Part shown: positions 52,459 through 60,912 of the stretch, piece by piece
How the letters are laid out: the number at the start of each line of letters is the position of its first letter
Position numbering within the stretch: position 1 is the first letter of the stretch
DNA from: an uncultured Porphyromonadaceae bacterium
GTDB lineage: Bacteria > Bacteroidota > Bacteroidia > Bacteroidales > Muribaculaceae
Direction: 5' to 3'
DNA: 64,000 nt
Assembly: GCA_947427285.1 (NCBI GenBank)
Contig: CANEHE010000004.1
Coordinates: 60,575-124,574 of the forward strand
Translations under genes and position numbers: made by a program
The notes under the pieces: model-generated
The model's database searches: none
What the model saw: only the letters and a program-made list of their open reading frames with translations
Told to the model about the DNA's origin: nothing

Positions 52459-53661
52459 TTACTGAGGTTGAAAATCTCCGCAATAGTTGATTTTGGAATA
52501 TTGTGTGTGGTAATCACCCTCTTCTTTCCATTTCCCGTTTGAGTCCTGAACATATTCCTTTGTACCGGGATCAAGTTTGAAGTATCCGTTATCACCGCCT
52601 CCGTGTCCCCAGACACAGTGGAAAAGTGTTCCGACTCCGGAATATGTTGTCCCAAGCGAGTTGCGGTATTCCACATAATCGAATACAAGACCGTCCACCA
52701 CCCATACATGGCTGGTAGTCTTGGAGGATTCTCCCCATAGAAGCACCGGCTTACGATCACTGACGAGCTCATGCAGTTTTGAGGAGTTATATACTTTCAG
52801 GTCTGCTGGTCTCTTATAACCGAAATTCTGGAAAGTCTGCTGATAATACTGTGCAAACATGGACGTGCTGCTTGTAGACCCGTACTCGGTATGCAGTTCA
52901 TCTCCGATGCTTCTCAGAAGAACAATTATGCCTCCTGATGAATCTTGAATTGCGCCCATACCAGAAAGATCTTTCCATGTTTTAATCTTTCCCCAATCAA
53001 AAATTTTACCTGCGTATGAAACGGGATGTTCATAATAAGTCATTATCTGCCCCATTGCCAACGGGGCACATCCAACTAATGTCCCATAAGGACATCCATA
53101 GTTAAACGACCTGTCTTGATGCCATAACTGCACCGCCTCCGTAAGAAACGGACCTCTTTTATACGAATGGTCGATTTTCTGCTCAACAGGCTCAAGAGGA
53201 TATGCCCCGAGGTCTATCGTGTCTTTGGTAAATGGAGGTACTTTTGTCAGATTCCGAAAAAACAGATTCAGTCCGCCGTTAACCGTCGTGTCGTTCATGT
53301 CGAGATGACCTTTCTCGGATATCGCATAGACCGGACACAGTCGGTTGTCCGCAGCAAGAACCGCAAAGCCCCCGTCGTTATCGTAGTTGACCACGTAATA
53401 GAGATCTTCCGACTCGCCGGAGCGTGTCCCGGCACCTCCGAACATCTCGACGCTTTTCACCGTGCGCGCTCTGGTGGCCGGTCCTTCGATAAGCTCCAGA
53501 AGCCGGTCCGCGTTCTTAAGAGCGTCCGCCAGTCTGACTCTTGTAGTTGCAGACTGTGACGGCCCGGGATCAGGCCCGTCGGGCACAGGAATGTCGGTCT
53601 GAGTGCATGCTCCCAACAGACAACTCCCGACAATGATAAGGAAGTTACGGGTCTTTTTCAT
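52459..53661 (-). CDS. C10 family (streptopain-like) cysteine peptidase, lipoprotein form
   Basis: This 400-residue secreted peptidase has a lipobox signal (LLGAC, Cys 19), a Spi-type propeptide (about 35-130; LADALKNADRLLEL, then LYYVVNYDNDGGFAVLAADN) that keeps it inactive, and the mature C10 domain (about 160-400). The catalytic Cys is C198 in VGCAPLAMGQIM and the catalytic His H318 in SHVWVVDG; the following LFHCVWG..GGDNGYF carries the usual Trp and Asn. It probably acts outside the cell, where C10 members degrade host or bacterial proteins. Substrates unknown. It shares the operon with the lipoprotein 13 nt downstream. Confidence 0.9.
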   Translation of the reverse strand: MKKTRNFLIIVGSCLLGACTQTDIPVPDGPDPGPSQSATTRVRLADALKNADRLLELIEGPATRARTVKSVEMFGGAGTRSGESEDLYYVVNYDNDGGFAVLAADNRLCPVYAISEKGHLDMNDTTVNGGLNLFFRNLTKVPPFTKDTIDLGAYPLEPVEQKIDHSYKRGPFLTEAVQLWHQDRSFNYGCPYGTLVGCAPLAMGQIMTYYEHPVSYAGKIFDWGKIKTWKDLSGMGAIQDSSGGIIVLLRSIGDELHTEYGSTSSTSMFAQYYQQTFQNFGYKRPADLKVYNSSKLHELVSDRKPVLLWGESSKTTSHVWVVDGLVFDYVEYRNSLGTTYSGVGTLFHCVWGHGGGDNGYFKLDPGTKEYVQDSNGKWKEEGDYHTQYSKINYCGDFQPQ

Positions 53662-53749
53662 GGCTTTTGTTTGTAGTTAAAATTTTTGTTCGGAAGTGAA
53701 AAGTGAAATGATTCGCCTGCAACACACAAGCGGAATGATATTTCGGCGG

Positions 53750-53781
53750 CAAATATAATAATATTAATTTATACTTCCAAA
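53750..53781 (-). promoter_or_regulatory. Promoter of the C10 peptidase unit
   Basis: On the minus strand TTTG (53781-53778), 20 nt, TATATTTG (53757-53750): exact consensus. The start codon at 53661 is about 80 nt beyond the expected transcript start. The rest of 53662-53915 shows no gene. Confidence 0.7.
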
Positions 53782-53915
53782 TATTGCGCGTTAAAATCTA
53801 CAATAAAATTTTCATCATCTGACAAATTCTGCAAAAATGAATATACTGCAACTGTCTTTTCTACAGTCACAGCACTATAATTAGTCAAGAATTCACATAA
53901 GGAAGATGTTACTAG

Positions 53916-55112
53916 TCAGCGGCGTAGTCGCCAGGCATGCTCCACACGACGGCTGACGGCAATCCAGTTGAGCACGACTATAACCGCTGTCAATGCCATC
54001 CCTGTCGTCGGTGCAAGCCACAGGTTGCCATGCCCCCCTCCAAGTCCCTCAAGCTGTTGTAGATAGCTCAGCCTAAAACCGTAGACCGCTATCAGAGCGA
54101 TCAGGAAAGCTCCAGCACAAGACCATGCGATCAAAGCCCGGTAGGGTGCGCCTACGTTCCGTAACGGATAACCAAGCTGAAGAAGCGTGTGTATCTTCTC
54201 GCGGTTCTTCTCCATCAGTACGGTCAGGGAAAGCATCAGTATGAAGAAGGAAAGAACGGTAATAACCACGCCGACAGCCAGAATTATGCCTGTGATGACG
54301 TTGAGAAGAAACGAGGCCTGCGAACTGCGTTTGTCGCCCGCCACCTCCAAGCCGTGCGCCTCAAGATAAGGGGCGATAGCCACATCGCCGGGACTGCTCA
54401 CGTCAACTATAAGCCGCGACGCACTCTCCGCATCCGGTTTTCCGCTTCCGAATCGTGAGTTGCTCCAACGCATGAATTCCTCAGGCACGAGTATAGTGTT
54501 CAGGCGGTTTGAGAATCCTACCACCCGTCCGTTGAAATCGGCGGAACGTGTGCCGTCGTCGCTTGCGATATGGAGACGGAGCGGAATCCCTCCCATAAAC
54601 GATTCGGAAAGTTGCGGAAGTCCGGCCGAGGAGGCGAAGCCGAAATTATAGAGCGTCAGATAGTCTTTGGAGATGATGACGGGCACCTCGTTCTGCCCCG
54701 GAACATAGTCCCATTGCGAACCGGCCACATCTATGAATTCCGAAGGTATCGATTCAAAAAAGAGATATGTGGACATGCCGCGGCCTCCGGTCTCGACGGA
54801 AGCCGACACGCGATAGTCGACAGAGGTGAACCGTCCTACATTGCGCACCCAGGGCTGACGCGCGAGGTCGTCCACCTCGGCGGAAGTGAAGGAGGCGGAA
54901 GTGCCGTCGACGGTATTGGCCGACGTGACCTTCTTGTTTACCACCAGATAGTCTTTGCGGATGAAACCGTCATCATCGTCGTAGATTGACCTCACATCCT
55001 GATAAAACTGCACTCCGGCCACCACAATGGCAAGTCCGATGAAATTGGAAAGGACAAATCCGGCTATCCGGGCCGGACTCATGCTTTTACGCAAAAGACG
55101 ACTGACACTCAT
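53916..55112 (-). CDS. ABC transporter permease of FtsX/MacB type
   Basis: The start is at 55112 (MSVSRLLRKSMSPARIAGFVLSNFIGLAIV), which overlaps the ATPase stop by 4 bp. The 398-residue protein has one N-terminal membrane helix (about 18-40), a large periplasmic domain (about 45-265) and three C-terminal helices (about 270-300, 325-350, 365-390), the MacB/LolC plan, with NREKIHTLLQLGYPLRNVGAPYR as the coupling segment. Extra length upstream in the long ORF lacks homology. Substrate unknown; these systems move lipoproteins, peptides or envelope lipids. Confidence 0.82.
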   Translation of the reverse strand: MSVSRLLRKSMSPARIAGFVLSNFIGLAIVVAGVQFYQDVRSIYDDDDGFIRKDYLVVNKKVTSANTVDGTSASFTSAEVDDLARQPWVRNVGRFTSVDYRVSASVETGGRGMSTYLFFESIPSEFIDVAGSQWDYVPGQNEVPVIISKDYLTLYNFGFASSAGLPQLSESFMGGIPLRLHIASDDGTRSADFNGRVVGFSNRLNTILVPEEFMRWSNSRFGSGKPDAESASRLIVDVSSPGDVAIAPYLEAHGLEVAGDKRSSQASFLLNVITGIILAVGVVITVLSFFILMLSLTVLMEKNREKIHTLLQLGYPLRNVGAPYRALIAWSCAGAFLIALIAVYGFRLSYLQQLEGLGGGHGNLWLAPTTGMALTAVIVVLNWIAVSRRVEHAWRLRR

Positions 55113-55771
55113 AACTGGATTGTTTTCAGACCGTCGATAAAAATCCGGTTGCCGACGGAGGTTGTGATGATTCCCGCTCCCTGACGGTCGGCCTCGCGGC
55201 ATATCATACGGGCGGCGATACGGTTGTTCTCTTCGTCGAGATGGCTTACCGGCTCATCGAGAAGGATAAAATCGAACGGCTGACAGATACTCCGGATTAT
55301 GGCCACACGCTGCTGCTGACCTATCGACATGCGCCCCACGGGATAATCGGCCCGTGAACCGATGCCGAGTTCATGCATCCATTCCCGAATCCGCTCCTCC
55401 GAAGCCGTATCGGTGAGCGAGGATTTCAGGCGTATGTTCTCCAGAGCGGTAAGTTCCGGAAAAAGCGCGAGTTCCTGAGGCAGATAGGCAATGTTTGAGC
55501 GACGCAGCCGCTGCCAGTCCCCGATAGAGAGACCCCTCACATCCACATCGTTGAAAAAAAGATGTCCGAGATAGTCGGCTCGGGAGCCAAACATATATGC
55601 GCAGAGCGACGATTTGCCGCCTCCGCTGGCGGCCTCTATCAGCCAACGCTCCCCACGACGGAAGGTGACGTCGCTGCGCCACACTTCCGAACAGGGAATC
55701 GGTTCGTTCTCAAACACTTTAGGAAGCAGCCCGTCGATACGGATGCTTTCTATACGGTCTATCCGGTCCAT
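55109..55771 (-). CDS. ABC transporter ATP-binding protein with unusual H-loop
   Basis: The start at 55771 (MDRIDRIESIRIDGLL) follows the DUF4836 stop directly (TGATATG). Of its 220 residues, Walker A is AASGGGKSS (about 47-55), Q-loop YLPQEL, signature MSIGQQQRVA and Walker B FILLDEPVS. At the H-loop, where MacB/LolD members have TTHD, it reads TTSVGNR, so the switch His is Ser. It energises the permease gene that overlaps its end. The loss may mean slow or regulated ATP hydrolysis, or a non-transport role. Confidence 0.85.
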   Translation of the reverse strand: MDRIDRIESIRIDGLLPKVFENEPIPCSEVWRSDVTFRRGERWLIEAASGGGKSSLCAYMFGSRADYLGHLFFNDVDVRGLSIGDWQRLRRSNIAYLPQELALFPELTALENIRLKSSLTDTASEERIREWMHELGIGSRADYPVGRMSIGQQQRVAIIRSICQPFDFILLDEPVSHLDEENNRIAARMICREADRQGAGIITTSVGNRIFIDGLKTIQL

Positions 55772-55772
55772 A

Positions 55773-57125
55773 TCAGAGAAATGCCCCGACAACAGCGGCA
55801 AGTATGTTTCCGTCGGAAGAATCCGATTTCACTGTGGCTTTGACTCTGACGCTGCCTTCAGAAGGTTCCATCCTCACTACAACCTGACTGACCGGCAGAC
55901 GGTCATTGCCTGTATATTCCTTAAGCTGCCGGGAATCCGTCATATAGGTCATGAACGCACCTTTGCACTCCTTGGCAAACGCCTCGGCCGAGATCTCACC
56001 CTGAGGCTGTTGCGGAGTGGAAAGCACCAGATTATTACCGTTGAGTTTCCATTGCATACCGCCCTGTGCCACAACCGTGGTCAAGGGGTTAAGCTCCTTG
56101 CCGTCGGTCTGTATGAAGCCGTTGAGGCGCACGTCGGAAATTGAGCGGTCCGACTGTCCCAGAACGGCCACAGTGCCGTTGACAGGAGCGATTATCTTAG
56201 TGTAGATTTTCCCTATCGCTCCCGTCTGGGAAAGCATCGCATTCACTTTCTCCACCAGTTTCGACGAGGCAGCGACAGCGAAAGCCACGTTGCCTGTGCC
56301 TGGAATGGTCTTCACTGCATCCACATCGATCTTAGCCAGCGGGAAATTGCATTTCGCCGGTTTGAACTTGCTTGTCAGAACCGAAGCATCCGCCTCCATC
56401 TCCCCTTTCTTGAAATCAACCGTAAAATCCAGATACTCCGCATCGGAAAATATCGTCTGCAATGCCATCTGGGTCTGGGCCTGCTTCACAAAACCGGCAT
56501 CGCCCATAAGAGAGGAGAGAGCCATCAGCCCCTTGACATCGTATCTGTCAGACACAAGCCGCGCGGCATAATCCGTAGAGAAAAACGACTTGTTCTCCGC
56601 CATTCCGGCAAACTCCTTGACGTCGAGCGGATCGATGGAACCGACAGACCGACTCCAGAACTGATTGCCCTTTATCGCCACATCGGCGGCATACTCTATG
56701 CCATCCTTTTCCTTGAACTGATACTTCTTGTCGCCAGAAGCCAGAAAGTTCTTGAAAGCCGACGGATCGTCAAGAAGACCTGTGATAAAACGGTGATAAC
56801 CACGATCGAATACCACAACAGAGGTTATCGCGACGCCCGATTCGCCGTCGAGCAGCATCTCCAGCTTCTTCTTCGTCTCCATATCCTTCATCGAGGCAAG
56901 CGATTTCTGGAGATCTGGCGAAAGGGTGATTTTCCCGTCCTCAACTTTGCAGCCGGCCTTTTCGACTATCGAGCGTGCATTTATCGACACCACAGCCCCT
57001 GCATCAGCGGGGACAGTCTTGAGAAGTTCGGCCACATCGCCGTTTGAATCCTTTGAGCATGCCGAAACCAACAGCATGACACAGCACGCCGCCACCGACA
57101 GAATCCGGACCATATTCCTATTCAT
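55773..57125 (-). CDS. DUF4836 family lipoprotein
   Basis: A 450-residue lipoprotein (signal MNRNMVRILSVAACCVMLLVSAC, Cys at residue 23) matching DUF4836, a Bacteroidetes family of unknown function, with the typical opening LLKTVPADAGAVVSINARSIVEKAGCKV, a middle RRI-free stretch GIEYAADVAIKGNQFWSR, and a long C-terminal half of beta strands. It is the first gene of an operon with an ABC ATPase and permease, coupled by the TGATATG junction, so it may be the periplasmic partner of that transporter. This is inference from position. Confidence 0.78.
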   Translation of the reverse strand: MNRNMVRILSVAACCVMLLVSACSKDSNGDVAELLKTVPADAGAVVSINARSIVEKAGCKVEDGKITLSPDLQKSLASMKDMETKKKLEMLLDGESGVAITSVVVFDRGYHRFITGLLDDPSAFKNFLASGDKKYQFKEKDGIEYAADVAIKGNQFWSRSVGSIDPLDVKEFAGMAENKSFFSTDYAARLVSDRYDVKGLMALSSLMGDAGFVKQAQTQMALQTIFSDAEYLDFTVDFKKGEMEADASVLTSKFKPAKCNFPLAKIDVDAVKTIPGTGNVAFAVAASSKLVEKVNAMLSQTGAIGKIYTKIIAPVNGTVAVLGQSDRSISDVRLNGFIQTDGKELNPLTTVVAQGGMQWKLNGNNLVLSTPQQPQGEISAEAFAKECKGAFMTYMTDSRQLKEYTGNDRLPVSQVVVRMEPSEGSVRVKATVKSDSSDGNILAAVVGAFL

Positions 57126-57183
57126 ATCTTTTTGGGTTTTATTATTCTATCAGTATTAACGCTTATTATATCAATAATCTTAT

Positions 57184-57215
57184 AAAAAAATAGGAGTCGT
57201 ATCACTACGTCTCCT
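57184..57215 (-). terminator. Minus-strand terminator upstream of DUF4836
   Basis: TACGTCTCCT (57206-57215) pairs with AGGAGTCGTA (57192-57201), one mismatch; on the minus strand seven T and further A/T follow. It sits 66 nt before the DUF4836 start, so it ends an upstream minus-strand transcript or attenuates this operon. Confidence 0.55.
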
Positions 57216-57532
57216 GTTTCTCTCCGTAAGCCTTGAATCGCATCAAAACCACGGATTGTCCTAATCCTAATTTAACTATTAATCCATAACTTTACTAATG
57301 CAACAATAAAAACATGTGTCAATGAAACGATTAACTTTGTCGAAGAATAAATCTTCTGAGTCTTCCGGCCATCGCCGTCCCCTCTGAGACAACGGTAGCC
57401 GTATCACTTTACAACAATTCCTTGTTCACGAAAAAATTATTACTCAAGGCAAAATTAAGAATATTCAATTTCCCGACCAAACAGTTACCGGAAATTGGCT
57501 CATAAAGAACCTTAATTTTTTAATTAATAATT

Positions 57533-57583
57533 GTTAAATTCTCCAAATGGGGGGGGTATTGCGCCGATTTTTGGTCCATTTCG
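57533..57583 (+). promoter_or_regulatory. Degenerate poly-G promoter copy D
   Basis: TTAA, then eight G (57549-57556), TATTGCG instead of TAAACCG, and CCATTTCG at the -7 position 20 nt on instead of TAAYTTTG. The layout fits copies A-C but both core elements have mutations, and no gene follows on the plus strand. Probably decayed. Confidence 0.35.
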
Positions 57584-57658
57584 GACATATATTCATAGAA
57601 AGAAAATCCCGCGATTTTTTATCTTTACTATTGAAACAAAAGAATGGATAATACAAGA

Positions 57659-57695
57659 GGGGCTGTATGATAAATTTACCATACAGTCCCTTTTT
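57659..57695. terminator. Hairpin terminator at the end of the BspA trio
   Basis: GGGGCTGTATG (57659-57669) pairs with CATACAGTCCC (57680-57690), one G-T pair. A TTTTT run follows on the plus strand (57691-57695), and the BspA stop lies 19 nt away on the minus strand. Likely bidirectional. Confidence 0.6.
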
Positions 57696-57708
57696 CTGTT
57701 TCAAGTGA

Positions 57709-59271
57709 TCAAAGGATAACCTTGACGGTTTCTGTGGATGTGCGGACTATATAGAGTCCTGATGGGAGACGTATCTCTCCTCCGCGGCCGGCATATACTT
57801 TCAGTCCGGATGCGTCGAAAATCTCCACCGCGGAGTCTCCCTCCAATGTGATCACTCCGTGGCCGAAACCTATTTTCATGCCGTCGCCTGTGATTTCCTT
57901 CACCCCGGCCGATTCGATATCACCGATTATCTCTGAAAATTCCTTCCATCCGTCGGCCGATTTATATGCGTCGGCAGTTCCTACCGGGACATGGAGTTTG
58001 GCTTTCTTGTAGTTGTCATCCTGAAACTGCATGCCGGAGCACACAGGAGGCACGGATGCAGCGCAAAATACCTCGTTCACGCCATAACAACGTTGGAACA
58101 CTACTTTGTCGAGTTGTTTCAACCCTGTGCCGAGATGGATCTCCGTCACCTTCTCACAACCGAAGAAAGCATAGTCGCCAAGAGTCTCCACACTGTTGGG
58201 AAATTCTATTTTAGTCAGTCCAGTATTCTTGCTCACCGCCATCTGGGATATGGACTTCAACGTGGCAGGAAATTTCAACTCCTTTATCCCTGGAAGATTC
58301 ATCAGGGCATACGATCCGATAGAAAGAAGCGATTTGCCGAAATCGATACTTTCCAGTCCGGGAATCTCGTTGAAACAGTAGTCGCCGAGAACTTCCGTAT
58401 CGTCGGCAAGACGGATGGAGGTAAGACTGGGATTCTTCTGGAACGCATTGGCCCATATAGTCTTTGTGCCAGCCGGGACATCAAATGTCGTGCCGGGTTT
58501 TCCGAACGGATACTCATAGAGTATCGAGCCATCTTTCGAATAGAGGATTCCATTGTCGGATTTCAGTGTCTGGCTCTCCGCGCTTGCCCCGATGGACTGC
58601 AGCTTCACGCATCCGACAAACATACCTTTGCCTACATTGACCAGTCCGGCCGGCATCTCGATATTTTCCAACGCAGTGCAGCTTCCGAACGAGATCTCCC
58701 CTATCGTGGTGAGCGATTTCGGGAAATTGACTTTCGTGAGTGTCTCACACCCGTAAAGAGCATAATTGCCGATCGAGTCCACGCCCTCTTCAAGAGTGAT
58801 CTCGGCCAGTTGACGGCACATGCGGAAGCAATGGTCGCCGACCTTGCGTATGCCGCCGGGTATGGAAATTGTATTTATGGAGGCACCCCAGAAGGCACTC
58901 TCATCGAGCACAGTGCAGCTCTGCGGAATGACGAGCGTGGTCAGGCCACAGCTACCGAAAGCGTTTTTCTTTATCTCCCGGATGGTGTTGGGCAACTGAA
59001 GAGATTTCAGATCGGTGCTGAAACTGAAAGCATCCTTGCCGATGGCGATCACTGTATATTCGGTGTTGTCGTAACTGTCTGTCACTTTCTCCGGGATCAC
59101 GATGTCGCCGGAATAATAGAGCGAACCCCCTTTTCCGGTCACTTCGCATGTCTGGCGTGCGAGAGAGATGATATTATAGGCGATGCCGTTGAATGTGAAG
59201 TCAGCCGCCTGCGAAGCGAAGACAGTTAGAATGGCCGTAATGGCCAATATGTATGTTTTAAGATTTTTCAT
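57709..59271 (-). CDS. BspA-like leucine-rich-repeat surface protein (third of trio)
   Basis: The start at 59271 (MKNLKTYILAITAILTVFASQAAD) gives a signal peptide; the longer frame from 59343 overlaps the preceding gene. In 520 residues there are the shared N-terminal domain (FTFNGIAYNIISLARQTCEV...IVIPEKVTDSYDNTEYTVIAIGKDAF), LRR_5 repeats (about 75-440) and a sorting-like tail (about 460-520; VEIFDASGLKVYAGRGGEIRLPSGLYIVRTSTETVKVIL). It is the last of three tandem paralogues, 14 nt after the previous one. Confidence 0.85.
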   Translation of the reverse strand: MKNLKTYILAITAILTVFASQAADFTFNGIAYNIISLARQTCEVTGKGGSLYYSGDIVIPEKVTDSYDNTEYTVIAIGKDAFSFSTDLKSLQLPNTIREIKKNAFGSCGLTTLVIPQSCTVLDESAFWGASINTISIPGGIRKVGDHCFRMCRQLAEITLEEGVDSIGNYALYGCETLTKVNFPKSLTTIGEISFGSCTALENIEMPAGLVNVGKGMFVGCVKLQSIGASAESQTLKSDNGILYSKDGSILYEYPFGKPGTTFDVPAGTKTIWANAFQKNPSLTSIRLADDTEVLGDYCFNEIPGLESIDFGKSLLSIGSYALMNLPGIKELKFPATLKSISQMAVSKNTGLTKIEFPNSVETLGDYAFFGCEKVTEIHLGTGLKQLDKVVFQRCYGVNEVFCAASVPPVCSGMQFQDDNYKKAKLHVPVGTADAYKSADGWKEFSEIIGDIESAGVKEITGDGMKIGFGHGVITLEGDSAVEIFDASGLKVYAGRGGEIRLPSGLYIVRTSTETVKVIL

Positions 59272-59285
59272 CGGTTGTAGGTTGT

Positions 59286-60905
59286 TTAGAATTTGATTTT
59301 TCTGGTTGTTTTGCCGTCTTTTACAATATAAATGCCTTGGCACGGAGCTGTGAATCCTGATTTGCCACCGCGATAGACAAGCTCTCCAGCTACGGAATAG
59401 ACCGTCCAGATCTCTCCGGCATCAACATCGTTGTTTTCAAAGGCAACACCTCCCATCATACTTCCTATATGGTTGAAACCGCTCCACCCGAACGCCTCCT
59501 TATAGGCCTGAAGACCCTCAGAAGGCACTGTGAGATTACAGGAAGCGTATGTCTCAGTACTGAAAACGTTGTCGGACGCGAGAGTCGGAGGAGTCACCGG
59601 CAAAGCGTCTATCTGACGCAACTTGCCACACATGGAGAAAGCCATCGTGCCGATCTCCGCGACACCATATCCTATGGAGACTGTCTCAAGTTCCTCGCAG
59701 AACATGAAAGCCTGTGAACCCACACTTCGGACAGACCCGGGTATGGTCACCGTCTTAAGCCCCTGACAGGCATGGAAAGCCGATGCCTCGATTGCTGTCA
59801 CACCTTCGGGTATAAGAATCTCATTGAGACGTGTGCAGTAATAGAAAGCATTGTTGCCTATCACCGTAATTCCGGATGGAATCTCATATTCGCCGGGACG
59901 TCCGGCGGGATACTCTATGATACGTGTCCCTGCCTTGTCGCACAACACGCCGTCGATGTCCTTGAACCACTGGTTTGCCTCATCGACCTTGATGGAACGC
60001 ATCGCCTTACAGAAGCTGAACGGTATCAATCCTATATCCTTGACATTCTTACCGATGGTGATACCTCTGAGTTTCTCGCAACTCTTGAAGGCCCCCGCGC
60101 CGATAGATTCCAGAGATTCCGGAAGTTGAAATTCCTCCAACGCGAAGCAGCTGAAAAAGGCATAGTCCCCTATTGATTTCAGATTACCCTTTACAGCCAC
60201 CTCCTTAAGTTCCTTGCAGGTATTGAAAGTAAAGCCGCTGATCTCTGTAAGTCCCTTGCCGAGCGTGACTTTGGAAAGCACCGGACACTGATAGAAAGCA
60301 TAGTCTCCTATATAAGAAACCTGATCCGGAATCTCGATCTCAATCACACTCGACGCCATGAAGGCGTATGCCCCGATCGCCTGTAATGATTCCGGGAACC
60401 GGATTCCCGACATGGCGGCCGTGTAGTCAAACGCCTGCACCTCTATGCCTGCCACTCCGTCCGGCACGATATATGTCTCTGCTTCTTTCGCCGCCGGATA
60501 TTTCACAAGCAGTGTTTTGTTCTTGTTGAAAAGCACACCCTCAGCCGACGAGAAGGAGGCGTTGGACGCATCCACATCGATTTTCTGCAGTCCGAGACAC
60601 CCGGCAAATGCCGACACTCCTATTTCAGCCACATTCCGGCCCAGACCCACTGACGTCAGCTCCATACTGTTGTAGAATGCACCTCGTCCGATGGCAGTCA
60701 CGGAATATGTCTTGCCGTCGTTGCTTACTTCCGCCGGAATCATCACATTGCCGACATAATTATCTCCGGTCTTTCTCTCTACACTGACCGTAGTCGCACC
60801 GGTGATCTTATAGTTTATACCGTCAGCCACAAAACTTTCCTGTGCCGAGACAGTCGCCGTGGCACAGACAAACATGCCCACGACATATTTTCTGAGTATA
60901 TCCAT
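59286..60905 (-). CDS. BspA-like leucine-rich-repeat surface protein (second of trio)
   Basis: The 539-residue protein has a signal peptide (about 1-21, ...TATVSA), the shared N-terminal domain (FVADGINYKITGATTVSVERKTGDNYVGNVMIPAEVSNDGKTYSVTAIGRGAF), many LRR_5 repeats (about 75-460), including an NASFSSAEGVLFNKNKTLLVKYPAAK block that interrupts them, and a tail (about 490-539; WTVYSVAGELVYRGGKSGFTAPCQGIYIVKDGKTTRKI). It begins 7 nt after the first gene of the trio, so it depends on the same promoter. Confidence 0.86.
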   Translation of the reverse strand: MDILRKYVVGMFVCATATVSAQESFVADGINYKITGATTVSVERKTGDNYVGNVMIPAEVSNDGKTYSVTAIGRGAFYNSMELTSVGLGRNVAEIGVSAFAGCLGLQKIDVDASNASFSSAEGVLFNKNKTLLVKYPAAKEAETYIVPDGVAGIEVQAFDYTAAMSGIRFPESLQAIGAYAFMASSVIEIEIPDQVSYIGDYAFYQCPVLSKVTLGKGLTEISGFTFNTCKELKEVAVKGNLKSIGDYAFFSCFALEEFQLPESLESIGAGAFKSCEKLRGITIGKNVKDIGLIPFSFCKAMRSIKVDEANQWFKDIDGVLCDKAGTRIIEYPAGRPGEYEIPSGITVIGNNAFYYCTRLNEILIPEGVTAIEASAFHACQGLKTVTIPGSVRSVGSQAFMFCEELETVSIGYGVAEIGTMAFSMCGKLRQIDALPVTPPTLASDNVFSTETYASCNLTVPSEGLQAYKEAFGWSGFNHIGSMMGGVAFENNDVDAGEIWTVYSVAGELVYRGGKSGFTAPCQGIYIVKDGKTTRKIKF

Positions 60906-60912
60906 ATCCGTA

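Larger units (their letters stand above)
57126..57708. other. Long intergenic region with hairpins and a decayed poly-G element
   Basis: No protein gene is visible. It contains a minus-strand terminator (57192-57215), an isolated -7-like TAACTTTG on the plus strand (57332-57339) without -33, a degenerate poly-G promoter copy (about 57533-57583) and a hairpin before the end of the BspA gene (57659-57690). A short noncoding transcript is possible, unproven. Confidence 0.45.

Noticed and set aside
57332..57339. TAACTTTG as an active promoter
   Set aside because: No TTTG lies 19-21 nt upstream and no gene follows, so it is mentioned only as an isolated match.
58000..59229. Plus-strand frame of about 410 codons within the BspA gene
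   Set aside because: Repeat-rich BspA genes give long antisense frames; no family resemblance and no ribosome site.
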